Assembly: GCF_910585425.1 (NCBI RefSeq)
Contig: NZ_CAJUCP010000017.1
Location: 1-64,000 of the forward strand
DNA from: an uncultured Acetatifactor sp.
GTDB taxonomy: Bacteria > Bacillota > Clostridia > Lachnospirales > Lachnospiraceae
DNA: 64,000 nt
Direction of reading: 5' to 3'
The notes beneath the pieces were generated by a model. It saw only the letters and a list, made by a program, of their open reading frames with translations, was not told where the DNA came from and made no database searches. A program made the translations under genes and the position numbers. This document shows positions 7,801 to 15,533 of this stretch, piece after piece (positions within the stretch are counted from its first letter, which is position 1; each line of letters begins with the position of its first letter).

Positions 7801-9547
7801 GTGGAAATCCGTAGAGGATGGGTATCTGGTGGGCTCCAGGGGAAGCGTGGGGAGCTCCTTCGTGGCCACCATGGCGGGAATCACGGAGATCAATCCCCTA
7901 AGCCCCCACTATTACTGCACCAAATGCCATTACGTGGACTTCGAGGAGGAGGACGTGAAGGCCTACGGCGGCAAGGCGGGAGTGGACATGCCGGACAAAA
8001 ACTGCCCGGTCTGCGGGGAGCCTCTGCGCAAGGACGGCTTCGACATCCCCTTCGAGACCTTCCTGGGCTTTAAAGGGGACAAGGAGCCGGACATCGATCT
8101 GAACTTCTCCGGGGAGTACCAGTCCAAGGCCCATAAGTACACGGAGGTCATCTTCGGCGCGGGCCAGACCTTCCGGGCGGGCACCATCGCCACCCTGGCG
8201 GACAAGACCGCTTTCGGTTATGTGAAGAATTACTTCGAGGAGAGGAACAGGCACAGGAGGAAGAGCGAGATGGAGCGGCTGGCCATGGGCGTGGCAGGGG
8301 TCAGGCGCAGCACCGGCCAGCACCCCGGCGGCATCGTGGTGCTGCCCTTCGGCCAGGACATCAACTCCTTCACCCCGGTGCAGCATCCGGCCAACGATAT
8401 GGAGACGGATATCGTCACCACGCATTTTGATTATCACTCTATCGACCACAACCTGCTGAAGCTGGATATCCTGGGACACGACGATCCCACCATGATAAGG
8501 ATGCTCCAGGACCTCACAGGCGTGGATCCCCTGACCATCCCCCTGGACGGGCAGGAGGTCATGAGCCTGTTCCAGAATACGGACGCCCTGGGAATCACCC
8601 CTGACCAGATTGGGGGCACGAAGCTGGGCATCCTGGGGATACCCGAGTTCGGCACGGATTTCGCCATGCAGATGGTCATCGACGCCCAGCCCAAGGCCTT
8701 CTCGGACCTGGTGCGGATTTCCGGACTGTCCCACGGCACGGATGTGTGGGTGGGCAATGCGAAGGACCTGATCATGAGCGGTACGGCCACCATCTCCACG
8801 GCCATCTGTACCCGTGACGATATCATGATCTACCTGATCCAGATGGGGGTGGAGTCCAGCCTGGCCTTCACCATCATGGAGAGCGTCCGGAAGGGCAAGG
8901 GCCTCAAGGACGACTGGATCGCGGCCATGAAGGAGAAGGAGGTGCCGGACTGGTACATCGCCTCCTGCAAGAAGATAAAGTACATGTTCCCCAAGGCCCA
9001 CGCGGCGGCCTATGTCATGATGGCCTGGCGCATCGCCTACTGCAAGGTGCACTATCCGCTGGCCTACTACGGGGCTTATTTCAGCATCCGGGCCAAGGCC
9101 TTCTCCTATGAGCTGATGTGCCTGGGGAAGGCCCGCCTGGAGGCCAACATGGCGGATTACAAACGGAGGATGGACGCGGCTGCGGACAAGGAGCCGGGGG
9201 CGGTTCCCCTCACCAACAGAGAGGAGGGGGCCTACGGCGACATGCGCATCGTCCAGGAGATGTATGAGAGGGGCTACGAATTCATGCCCATCGACATCTT
9301 CACCGCCCAGTCCAGATCGTTCCAGATCGTGGACGGGAAGCTGATGCCCTCCCTGAACAGCATAGAAGGCCTGGGGGACAAAGCGGCGGACGCCATCGTG
9401 GAGGCGGTGAAGGACGGGCCCTTCCTGTCCAAGGACGACTTTAGAGAGCGGACGAAGGTGTCCAAGACCATGGTGGACCTCATGGATTCTTTGAATCTAT
9501 TGGGGAGCCTGCCGGAGTCCAATCAGTTGAGCCTGTTTGATCTTTAG
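4859..9547 (+). CDS. polC: DNA polymerase III alpha subunit, PolC type
   Basis: The 1562-residue Gram-positive replicative polymerase carries its own proofreading domain. Domain order: N-terminal domain (1-190); a Gly/Ala/Arg-rich low-complexity linker (about 194-300); an OB fold (about 305-420); a PHP domain (from VELHCHTKMSDFDGV); an inserted DEDDh 3'-5' exonuclease (Asp532 and Glu534 in VFDIETTGF); and the polymerase core with catalytic Asp1078 and Asp1080 (EPDIDLNF). A zinc-binding CTKC...CPVC segment sits just before the core. It is longer than the Bacillus protein (about 1440), mainly through the glycine-rich linker. The start ATG overlaps ispG by four bases. Confidence 0.96.
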   Translation: MMTKAKPFFEVFPSLELKGTLHDKLEQTAVERVSATKQKDRLSVYLFSTRLLPKEDIWAAEKAIKSQLFPHAFLTVRIFERFELSSQYTPENLMEAYRESILAELKEYSHVEYNAFRTAQITYPESGRIRLTIDDTVMNHSKEPELIRVLEKILVERCGLTAGVEVGYREAASGRFAEDDELRLQMKVNEIFLRAKASGAYGEGQSGQTAPGGGFAKGRGGPGGDRRGADAKSGGFPAGGAAKGNGFAPGERSGDGGNGFGGRADAPGDGSGNGKKAFQRDFKRGEFRRGDRPLKQSDNPDVIYGKDFEEEPIPIDEIIGEVGDVTIRGKVLKTDSREIRNERTIVIFDVTDFTDTMTVKLFTKTEFVKELLGSLKPGTFVKLKGVATLDKFDHELTIGSLTGIKKIPNFVKVRSDTAAHKRVELHCHTKMSDFDGVSEAKDIVKRAYGWGHRAIAITDHGVVQGFTDAYHVWEDLWKAEKGKCKDQGKEPPDKQDFFKVIYGVEAYLVDDLKEIVTGDRGGTLADDFVVFDIETTGFSPVNNRIIEIGAVKVCGGQVTERFSTFVNPQVPIPFEIEKLTGIRDDMVTDAPLIAEVLPRFLEFCRGAILVAHNAGFDMSFMLENARRQELPMEHTYVDTVGIARVLLPNQAKHTLDAVAKTLNISLENHHRAVDDAECTAWIFVKLIQMLEEKDIHTLAQLNALGAASADLVKKSPTYHAIILAKNDLGRINLYRLVTESHLTYYASRHPRIPKSLIQKYREGLILGSACEAGELYRALLDGQSDMQIARIVNFYDYLEIQPTGNNKFMIKSDRIRNIDSMEDIQEMNRRIVKLGEQFHKPVVGTCDVHFLDPEDEVYRRIIMAGRGFEDADEQAPLFLHTTEEMLEEFDYLGSDKAYEVVVKNTNMIADMVEVIAPVRPDKCAPVIEDSDKTLTKICYDKAHEIYGPELPEIVEARLKKELHSIITNGFAVMYIIAQKLVWKSVEDGYLVGSRGSVGSSFVATMAGITEINPLSPHYYCTKCHYVDFEEEDVKAYGGKAGVDMPDKNCPVCGEPLRKDGFDIPFETFLGFKGDKEPDIDLNFSGEYQSKAHKYTEVIFGAGQTFRAGTIATLADKTAFGYVKNYFEERNRHRRKSEMERLAMGVAGVRRSTGQHPGGIVVLPFGQDINSFTPVQHPANDMETDIVTTHFDYHSIDHNLLKLDILGHDDPTMIRMLQDLTGVDPLTIPLDGQEVMSLFQNTDALGITPDQIGGTKLGILGIPEFGTDFAMQMVIDAQPKAFSDLVRISGLSHGTDVWVGNAKDLIMSGTATISTAICTRDDIMIYLIQMGVESSLAFTIMESVRKGKGLKDDWIAAMKEKEVPDWYIASCKKIKYMFPKAHAAAYVMMAWRIAYCKVHYPLAYYGAYFSIRAKAFSYELMCLGKARLEANMADYKRRMDAAADKEPGAVPLTNREEGAYGDMRIVQEMYERGYEFMPIDIFTAQSRSFQIVDGKLMPSLNSIEGLGDKAADAIVEAVKDGPFLSKDDFRERTKVSKTMVDLMDSLNLLGSLPESNQLSLFDL

Positions 9548-9601
9548 GGCGGAGCGGCAAGAAGGATGCGGGTGGAACGATTTGGTGAAACAATTTGTGG
9601 G

Positions 9602-9643
9602 TATAATTGAAAGTGCCTCTTATAGTAGCGTCATCTCTTATAG
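9602..9643 (+). promoter_or_regulatory. Putative promoter and direct repeats before the ATPase cassette
   Basis: A TATAAT hexamer at 9602-9607 has no convincing -35 box. Downstream, CTCTTATAG occurs twice (9617-9625 and 9635-9643), exactly 18 bases apart. The repeats lie between the likely start of transcription and the ribosome binding site, a position fit for a repressor. This is inference from position only. Confidence 0.35.
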
Positions 9644-9658
9644 AAGAGGGGGATTGTT

Positions 9659-10966
9659 ATGGTTTTATCGTTGAAAAATATAGGGAAATTAGCAGAAACC
9701 CAGATTGCAATAGATGGTATAACGGTGATTGCAGGGGAAAACGATACGGGAAAAAGCACGGTAGGGAAAGCGCTTTTTGCTGTTTTCAACAGCTTTTATG
9801 ATGTGGACAGGCAGGTGCTTTCTGAGAGGATTGACAGTATAGAGAGTGTGCTTTCATTAGTGTTGAAAAACGCGAACAGAACACCTGTTAGATATTATAT
9901 AAGAATATTGGCAGAAGACATTGCGTCACATCGAGTTTCTCTTTCCCAGAAGTCAGGCTTTAGGGATCGAATCAGTGAATCCGTATTGCAGATGGCGGAG
10001 AAATCAGAAGAGGGGACAGATGATTTTCGCTTAATAGATCTGACCGATTCTATAGAAGTGAACGTTTCTGATGAAGTCGTGCATCGGATTCAGGAAATTA
10101 TGGATGTATCGGAAGAGGAAATATTGAAAGCCATTGTGGAAAAGAAAATGGATACTGAATTCAATGGCCAGGTGACAAATCTTTTCACAAATAAAAAGGG
10201 AGAAATCAGGCTGCAGATTAAGGATAAGAGCATAACTCTTTCCATAGAAAATAACAGAGTAACAGGTATAGAAAATGCCATCAATCTCCATGTGGAAGCA
10301 GTATACATGGACGATCCTTTTCTGCTGGATACCATTCCATCGCCATATTTTGGCATTAGTCCGCGGTATGCAGATCATAGAACCCATTTAAGGAAGAAGA
10401 TTTTTGATAATGCCAGTAAGAAGACTGCTGTAGAGGAAATTATCGTAAATAATAAATTCCAGAACATATATGAGAAGATATCATCCGTCTGTAGTGGAGA
10501 GATTGTCAGGAGTAATCAGAAAGAATACGGTTACAAAAGCGCCGATTCCGACAAACTGCTGGATGTACGCAACCTCTCTACAGGCTTGAAGACGTTCGTC
10601 ATCTTAAAGATGCTGCTGATGAACGGCGGAATAGAATACAATGGAGTCGTCATCTTGGATGAGCCGGAAATCCATCTTCACCCGGAATGGCAGCTCCGTT
10701 TTGCGGAATTGATTGTGCTGCTCCATAAGGAATTCAGTGTCCACATTCTCCTGAATACCCACAGCCCGTATTTCCTGAGGGCCATCCAGGTCTATTCCGC
10801 AAAATACGAAATGGCAGATAAATGCAGATACTATCTATCGGAAAACATAGGCGCTCAAGCCATTATCATAGACGTAAGCGATGATGTCGAAAGAATATAT
10901 GCCAGGCTGTCGAAACCGTTACAGGATTTGGAGGATGAGAGGTGGAGAGATGATTCGTTGGCGTGA
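9659..10966 (+). CDS. OLD/RecF-like AAA ATPase of a two-gene cassette
   Basis: A 435-residue SMC/RecF-like ATPase. Walker A is at residues 26-34 (GENDTGKST). A long A+T-rich helical middle part follows. Near the C-terminus come a signature-like LSTGLKTF, Walker B with its acidic pair (VVILDEPEIHLHPEWQ) and an H-loop THSPYF. There is no TOPRIM domain, so it is not a full OLD or GajA nuclease. Such ATPases commonly power anti-phage systems when paired with an effector, and a second gene overlaps its end by 17 bases. A+T-rich codon use unlike polC suggests transfer. The start has GAGGGGG upstream. Function is inferred from family and context only. Confidence 0.8.
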   Translation: MVLSLKNIGKLAETQIAIDGITVIAGENDTGKSTVGKALFAVFNSFYDVDRQVLSERIDSIESVLSLVLKNANRTPVRYYIRILAEDIASHRVSLSQKSGFRDRISESVLQMAEKSEEGTDDFRLIDLTDSIEVNVSDEVVHRIQEIMDVSEEEILKAIVEKKMDTEFNGQVTNLFTNKKGEIRLQIKDKSITLSIENNRVTGIENAINLHVEAVYMDDPFLLDTIPSPYFGISPRYADHRTHLRKKIFDNASKKTAVEEIIVNNKFQNIYEKISSVCSGEIVRSNQKEYGYKSADSDKLLDVRNLSTGLKTFVILKMLLMNGGIEYNGVVILDEPEIHLHPEWQLRFAELIVLLHKEFSVHILLNTHSPYFLRAIQVYSAKYEMADKCRYYLSENIGAQAIIIDVSDDVERIYARLSKPLQDLEDERWRDDSLA

Positions 10967-11537
10967 CTATCCGATATTCACCGAAAGCATATCTACATTA
11001 AAGGATACATCGATTGATAAACATGATATTGGCAATCCGGCTTATATGACAGAGCGGGACGACCCTGCGGTGGACTTTGACCTGGTAAAAGAAAAGTATA
11101 TCGAGCATTTGGGCTTGAGCGATGTGCCGAAATCCAATGATGCGCTTCTGGACAGGGGAAAAGGGAAGCTGGCTTTCATTGAATTCAAAAACGGGTACAT
11201 CGATTCAAAAAAGCAATTTGACATCCGTAAAAAAATATACGACAGCACGCTGATTTTCACGGACATCGTATCCGCGGGAATCAGCGACATGCGGCGGTGT
11301 GTGGAATATGTCCTTGTGTACAACGAAAACGCCAATCGACAGAATCCGGCTACCGCCGAAAAGAAGAGGGAGGTACAGAATTCCGCTTCCTTTGACGATT
11401 TTGCCAGGAGGATGGGCGGACTGGCAGGGGAGGAATATGTCTGCTTTGGGCTGAAAATGTTCGAGAACTATTGCTTCGAGAAGGTACATACCTACACGGA
11501 AAGAGAATTCCAGGGATATCTGAAAGCGCTGCAATAG
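10950..11537 (+). CDS. Unrecognised 195-residue partner of the ATPase, nuclease-like motif
   Basis: I do not recognise a named family. The protein is soluble with no signal or membrane segment. Residues 64-80 read as Asp64, Asp68 and then AFIEFKNG with Glu78-x-Lys80, a spacing and hydrophobic strand that recall the PD-(D/E)xK nuclease core. This is suggestive, not proof. ATG 10950 is chosen because GGTGGAGAG precedes it; an in-frame ATG at 10881 lies deep in the ATPase gene. The 17-base overlap implies coupled translation and a shared complex. Working guess: the effector of an ATPase-sensed defence system. It could also be a structural or regulatory partner. Confidence 0.65.
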   Translation: MIRWRDYPIFTESISTLKDTSIDKHDIGNPAYMTERDDPAVDFDLVKEKYIEHLGLSDVPKSNDALLDRGKGKLAFIEFKNGYIDSKKQFDIRKKIYDSTLIFTDIVSAGISDMRRCVEYVLVYNENANRQNPATAEKKREVQNSASFDDFARRMGGLAGEEYVCFGLKMFENYCFEKVHTYTEREFQGYLKALQ

Positions 11538-11574
11538 AAGCGGAAGGCCGTTGCCCTGGGATGCGCATGGAAAT

Positions 11575-11594
11575 CGTAAGAAATCCGTAAGAAA
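11575..11594 (+). promoter_or_regulatory. Tandem response-regulator binding site (11-base period)
   Basis: CGTAAGAAA occurs at 11575-11583 and again at 11586-11594, starts 11 bases apart. Same-face direct repeats with this period are typical of dimeric OmpR/PhoB-family regulators. The site is about 100 bases before the regulator gene, so autoregulation is likely. It also lies 38 bases after the ATPase cassette. A promoter next to it is not clear to me. Confidence 0.45.
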
Positions 11595-11691
11595 CACCCC
11601 ACATATTTTGTAAAAAACAGGAGCTATCCTAAAACCAGCTCAAGGAGAAAGGGACAGCAATTCAAAGCTGCGGAAAGGCATGGGAGACGAA

Positions 11692-12402
11692 ATGGGCGAA
11701 CGGGTACTGGTAGTGGATGACGACAGGGAAATAGTAAAGGCAATCGACATCCTGCTGAGGAAGGAGGGCTATGAGGTGCTGAAGGCCTACGACGGGCTCC
11801 AGGCCCTGGACATCCTGGCGAGAGAGCAGGTGCGGCTGGTGCTGATCGACGTGATGATGCCCAGGCTGGACGGACTGTCAGCCCTGATGCGCATCCGGGA
11901 GAGAGCGAACATCCCCGTCATCGTGCTCAGTGCAAAGAGCGAGGAGACCGACAAGGTGCTGGGACTGTCCATGGGGGCCGATGATTATGTGGCAAAGCCG
12001 TACAACCCCCAGGAACTGGCCGCCCGGGTGAAGAGCCATCTGCGCCGCTTCACCACGTTAGGCGACATCCACGCGGGCGCAAGGGCCAGCGAGATCAGGA
12101 ACGGCAGGCTCCTCTACAACACGGAGGAGAGGACCCTCTACGCGGACGGAGAGCCCGTCAGGCTCACAGCCACGGAGACCAAAATCGTGGACCTGTTCAT
12201 GCGCAACCCGGGCCGCGTGTTCCCGGCGGAGGAGATCTACCGCAGAGTCTGGGAAGAGGAAGCCTTCGCCTCGGAGAACACCGTCATGGTGCACATCCGC
12301 CGCATCCGTGAGAAGCTGGAGCTGAATCCCAAAGAGCCAGAATATATAAAGGTGGTGTGGGGCATTGGATACAAAATGGAAAAACAGGAAAAAAGCAATT
12401 AG
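11692..12402 (+). CDS. OmpR/VanR-type response regulator
   Basis: A 236-residue DNA-binding response regulator. The receiver domain (about 1-115) has the acidic pocket VVDDD, the phospho-acceptor Asp53 in LVLIDVMMP, the conserved Ser in VLSAKSE and the Lys of ADDYVAKPYNP. The winged-helix output domain (about 130-230) holds the recognition segment around SENTVMVHIRRIREKLE. ATG 11692 has GGGAG five bases upstream. An in-frame ATG at 11680 would add four residues but lacks spacing. The gene end overlaps the kinase start by 38 bases. It probably binds the direct repeats upstream. The inducing signal is unknown. Confidence 0.9.
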   Translation: MGERVLVVDDDREIVKAIDILLRKEGYEVLKAYDGLQALDILAREQVRLVLIDVMMPRLDGLSALMRIRERANIPVIVLSAKSEETDKVLGLSMGADDYVAKPYNPQELAARVKSHLRRFTTLGDIHAGARASEIRNGRLLYNTEERTLYADGEPVRLTATETKIVDLFMRNPGRVFPAEEIYRRVWEEEAFASENTVMVHIRRIREKLELNPKEPEYIKVVWGIGYKMEKQEKSN

Positions 12403-15070
12403 CTTCCTCCTCTTCTTCCTGGGGGTCAGCCTGACTCTGGGAAGCCTGGCGGAAATCCTCAGGAGGAAGCCCGCAAGCGTCCATATCTGGGAGCTTGACA
12501 GGCTGCTGGAGGACGATTACCAGGAGAGCGCAAGGTTTCGGGCATACGTGGCGGGCCGCCTGGAGGATTTCCTGATCATGGCCACGGGCGGAGAGGGCCT
12601 GTGGGGCATTTGGGGATATGAGGACGGCGCCTGTTATGGCAGCGGAAAATGGTATGACGGCGGGTACGGATACGGCGACTCCGGCTTTCTCTCAGAGGCT
12701 GTCAGGGCCGATTTGCTCGAGGAGCAGGCAGGATTCTCCGTGGAGGATTCCGGCATGTCCGCGGAGGAGCTGGCGGACTGGCTGGAAAGCCTGAGGGAGA
12801 TGCAGGAGGGCTACCAGGAGCTGCTGGATGCCATGGACAATGCGGAGGATTCCGCATCCATGGAGGCGTTCCGGTCCGGGCTGGAGGTGTACCGGGCGGA
12901 AATGGGCCATCTGATGGAAGCGCTGGAGGACAGCCTGCCGGATGGACTGTCCCGGGAACAGAGGAAGCCCCTGACGGAGGAACAGAAGCAGAAGATCGCC
13001 GGGAAGTACCATGACAGCATCAAGGGGGACAAGAACCTCCTCTATGCAGTCGCCTATGACGGCAAGGTGCTGTACAGCAATTCCGACCTTCTGGGAGCGG
13101 CCCCGGGCAGCGGGGAAGCGCAGGATACCCAAAGTAAGGCGGCGGAGGGCATCTCCACGGCGTTCGGCGACGTGAGCCTGCCCGAGGGCTACAATTTCCT
13201 CCTGTATTTTGACGGGGAGAAAGTCCGGATCCTAAAGGACGGCAGGGAGGTGGACGTCTATGGGGACGGCTATTACCGGGAGGACAGTGACTGGTATGTG
13301 CCCGGCTATGCCAATTTCCGGACAGACGACGCCGTGAAGAAAGCCGCTGTCTGCATGGCCGTGGCGAAAGCCCCTGTGCTCTACATGGAGGGCTCCTACC
13401 AGAAGGGCGGCTCCATGCAGTATGACAACAGCCTCTACTGGATGGACACAAATCTCCGGACATGGCGGCAGAGCCTGGCGCAGGGCTTCACGGGCCTGGC
13501 CGCGGGCCTTGGGCTGCTGATTGCCGCGTTCCTTCTGCGCAAGAGCGGAAGACAGGCAAAGGAGGCCATCGCGCGCTTCCAGGCAAGGATCTGGCTGGAA
13601 TGCAAGATTCTGCTGTTCCTGGCCCTTGTCTACGGGCTTTGGATGCTGCTGCTGGTGTTCCTGCTGGATTACGGGTACATGTGGGAGGAGGCGCTGTACG
13701 CATATGAGTACAACTTTAGCTTGGAGGGAGCCGCCTGGGTCGGCAGAGAGCTGATAAGCGGCATCCCGCCCCTGTTCTGGATCCTGCTGTTCTGGGGCCT
13801 GTGGCTTCCCTGGAACGATTTGCGATATAATAGGAAGATATGGCGCTGCAGCCTGACGGCAAAGCTTTACCGCACATTCAGCGCGAAGAACATGAATCAG
13901 CCCCTGCCCCGGAAAATGTCCCGCAGAAATAAGCTGCTCTTCTTCGGAGGCCTGATTTACGCCCTCCTGATGATGCAACAGGTGGCGCTGGTGGATGTGC
14001 TCTGGAAAGGAGAGTACGTGAGAGCCATCGTCTGCCTGCTGGCCGCCCTGGAGACGATCCTCTTCCTGGCGGTGCTGTACCTGACCCTGAAGAAGAACAT
14101 GAAAGCGGCCCGGGAGGTGGAAGCGCTGTCCCGCCGCATCACGGAAATCAGGAACGGCGACTACGGGGAGGGATGGAGCAAAGCGCCCGGCAGCGGCCCG
14201 GAGACACAAAACGAAAACGGCGAAGCGCCCGGGAACAGCCATGACCCGAAGCCCGGCGGCAGCATTTCGGACCATGAAGCGGAATGCAGCCAGGACCTGC
14301 AGCCTGTCATGGCCCGGCTGGAGGACATCCGCCACGGCATGGCAGCGGCAGTGGACGAACAGATGAAGAGCCAGCGCATGAAGGTGGAGCTGATCGCCAA
14401 TGTGTCCCATGACATCAAGACCCCCCTGACCTCCATCATCAGCTATGTGGAGCTCCTGAAGCAGGAGGAAGGCCTGCCGGATCATATCAGGGATTACGTC
14501 AGGATCCTGGACGAGAAATCCCAGCGCCTGAAGAACATGGTCACGGATGTGTTCGCGGTGAGCAAGGCTGCCTCCGGGGAGCTGCCCATGGAGATGGAGG
14601 AGCTGGACTTCGGCAAGCTCCTGCGTCAGACCCTGGCGGACATGGAGGAACAGATTGAAAACAGCAGCGTAGTCTTCCGGACGGAAATCCCGGATGCGGC
14701 GGTGACGATCATGGCGGACGGCCAGCGCCTCTACCGCGTCTTCCAGAACCTGTTCCAGAACGCCATAAAATATTCCCTCCAGGGCTCCAGGGTGTACGTG
14801 GCCCTGCACACGGACGGCTCTGCGGCGGTGGCCAGCGTGAAGAACACCTCCAGCCGGGAGCTGGAAAAGGGAAAGGACTTCGCCGAGCGCTTTGCCAGGG
14901 GAGACGCCAGCCGCACCGACGGCGGCAGCGGCCTGGGCCTCTCCATAGCCCAGAGCTTCACGGAGGCCTGCGGCGGAGAGTTCACCTGGGAGACGGACGC
15001 GGATCTGTTCATCGTCAAAATCGCGTTCCAGGTTCTGGCCGGCGACGGGAGCAAGCATGAAAGGCAATAG
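12365..15070 (+). CDS. Membrane sensor histidine kinase with large extracytoplasmic domain
   Basis: A 901-residue kinase paired with the upstream regulator. One N-terminal membrane helix (about 12-28) leads to a ~340-residue outside domain rich in Glu, Gly and Tyr. A bundle of five or so further membrane helices (about 375-575) and a linker follow. The kinase core has His682 in ANVSHDIKTPLTS, the N box QNLFQNAIKYS and the G box GGSGLGLS. A TTG start at 12365, nine bases after AAGGTGG, is used because no ATG precedes the first helix. Multi-helix VanS-like kinases of this size occur in Lachnospiraceae; the ligand cannot be read. No target operon adjoins it. Confidence 0.85.
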   Translation: MDTKWKNRKKAISFLLFFLGVSLTLGSLAEILRRKPASVHIWELDRLLEDDYQESARFRAYVAGRLEDFLIMATGGEGLWGIWGYEDGACYGSGKWYDGGYGYGDSGFLSEAVRADLLEEQAGFSVEDSGMSAEELADWLESLREMQEGYQELLDAMDNAEDSASMEAFRSGLEVYRAEMGHLMEALEDSLPDGLSREQRKPLTEEQKQKIAGKYHDSIKGDKNLLYAVAYDGKVLYSNSDLLGAAPGSGEAQDTQSKAAEGISTAFGDVSLPEGYNFLLYFDGEKVRILKDGREVDVYGDGYYREDSDWYVPGYANFRTDDAVKKAAVCMAVAKAPVLYMEGSYQKGGSMQYDNSLYWMDTNLRTWRQSLAQGFTGLAAGLGLLIAAFLLRKSGRQAKEAIARFQARIWLECKILLFLALVYGLWMLLLVFLLDYGYMWEEALYAYEYNFSLEGAAWVGRELISGIPPLFWILLFWGLWLPWNDLRYNRKIWRCSLTAKLYRTFSAKNMNQPLPRKMSRRNKLLFFGGLIYALLMMQQVALVDVLWKGEYVRAIVCLLAALETILFLAVLYLTLKKNMKAAREVEALSRRITEIRNGDYGEGWSKAPGSGPETQNENGEAPGNSHDPKPGGSISDHEAECSQDLQPVMARLEDIRHGMAAAVDEQMKSQRMKVELIANVSHDIKTPLTSIISYVELLKQEEGLPDHIRDYVRILDEKSQRLKNMVTDVFAVSKAASGELPMEMEELDFGKLLRQTLADMEEQIENSSVVFRTEIPDAAVTIMADGQRLYRVFQNLFQNAIKYSLQGSRVYVALHTDGSAAVASVKNTSSRELEKGKDFAERFARGDASRTDGGSGLGLSIAQSFTEACGGEFTWETDADLFIVKIAFQVLAGDGSKHERQ

Positions 15071-15093
15071 CGAAAAACACTGAAGGAAAGCCG

Positions 15094-15130
15094 GGCGGCC
15101 AAAGCTCTTAGGGAGCGTCGGCCGCCCCCT
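15094..15130 (+). terminator. Strong G+C-rich hairpin after the kinase gene
   Basis: A perfect 8-base inverted repeat, GGGCGGCC with GGCCGCCC, encloses a second 4-base stem (GCTC/GAGC). It begins 23 bases after the kinase stop. A clear T run is lacking, so it may slow or stop transcription less efficiently, or only stabilise the mRNA end. A second small stem (AGCCC/GGGCT) follows near 15135-15152. Confidence 0.5.
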
Positions 15131-15196
15131 AAAAAGCCCTGAAAAATGGGCTGCAAAACACTTGCAAAAAAATTTGAAAAAATTTGAAAAAAACAC

Positions 15197-15225
15197 TTGC
15201 ATTTTTCAAAAAGGTGTTGTATTAT
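15197..15225 (+). promoter_or_regulatory. Promoter of tRNA-Glu
   Basis: TTGCAT and TATTAT are separated by 17 bases, with A+T-rich repeats (AAATTTGAAAA twice) directly upstream that resemble an UP element. It ends about 50 bases before the mature tRNA start. Confidence 0.65.
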
Positions 15226-15275
15226 ATACAAGTACCGAGGCGATGGGTTCTGAAAGACAGAAAAGTCGCGGACGA

Positions 15276-15347
15276 GGCTGATTGGTCAAGCGGTCAAGAC
15301 GCCGCCCTCTCACGGCGGAAACAGGGGTTCGATTCCCCTATCAGCTG
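15276..15347 (+). tRNA. tRNA-Glu (anticodon CTC)
   Basis: A 72-base cloverleaf folds with acceptor arms GGCTGAT/ATCAGCT (first pair G:U), a three-base D stem GTC/GAC, anticodon stem CCGCC/GGCGG with loop CTCTCAC, and T stem AGGGG/CCCCT around TTCGATT. The anticodon CTC reads the glutamate codon GAG. The discriminator is G and CCA is not encoded, so it must be added after transcription. It is a single-gene unit with its own promoter and terminator, between the sensor kinase gene and topA. Confidence 0.93.
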
Positions 15348-15376
15348 TTCTTAAGAGAATAGTTCTGCAAGGAAAG

Positions 15377-15416
15377 GTGCTGGGGACTGAATTCATAGTG
15401 TTCCGGCATTTTTTTT
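15377..15416 (+). terminator. Terminator of tRNA-Glu
   Basis: A seven-pair stem GTGCTGG/CCGGCAT (two G:U pairs), with further imperfect pairing inside, is followed by eight T residues. It separates the tRNA unit from topA. Confidence 0.6.
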
Positions 15417-15430
15417 GTGAAAAATACCAA

Positions 15431-15459
15431 TTGCACATCTTTTTCTTTCGAGGTATAGT
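15431..15459 (+). promoter_or_regulatory. Promoter of topA
   Basis: TTGCAC and TATAGT with a 17-base spacer lie 75 bases upstream of the topA ATG, just after the tRNA terminator. Confidence 0.65.
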
Positions 15460-15533
15460 ATTGCACGGATGCTCAAATAATACACGGTATTTAGGAATCG
15501 TATCAATCATATAGTAAGCAGAGGACATTCATT

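Noticed and set aside
5738..9052. Several 260-400-codon minus-strand frames over polC
   Set aside because: Antisense shadows of PolC domains; no recognisable protein features.
12690..15202. Long minus-strand frames over the sensor kinase gene
   Set aside because: They are antisense to an intact histidine kinase and have no ribosome binding site or family motifs. G+C-rich third positions suppress stops on the opposite strand.
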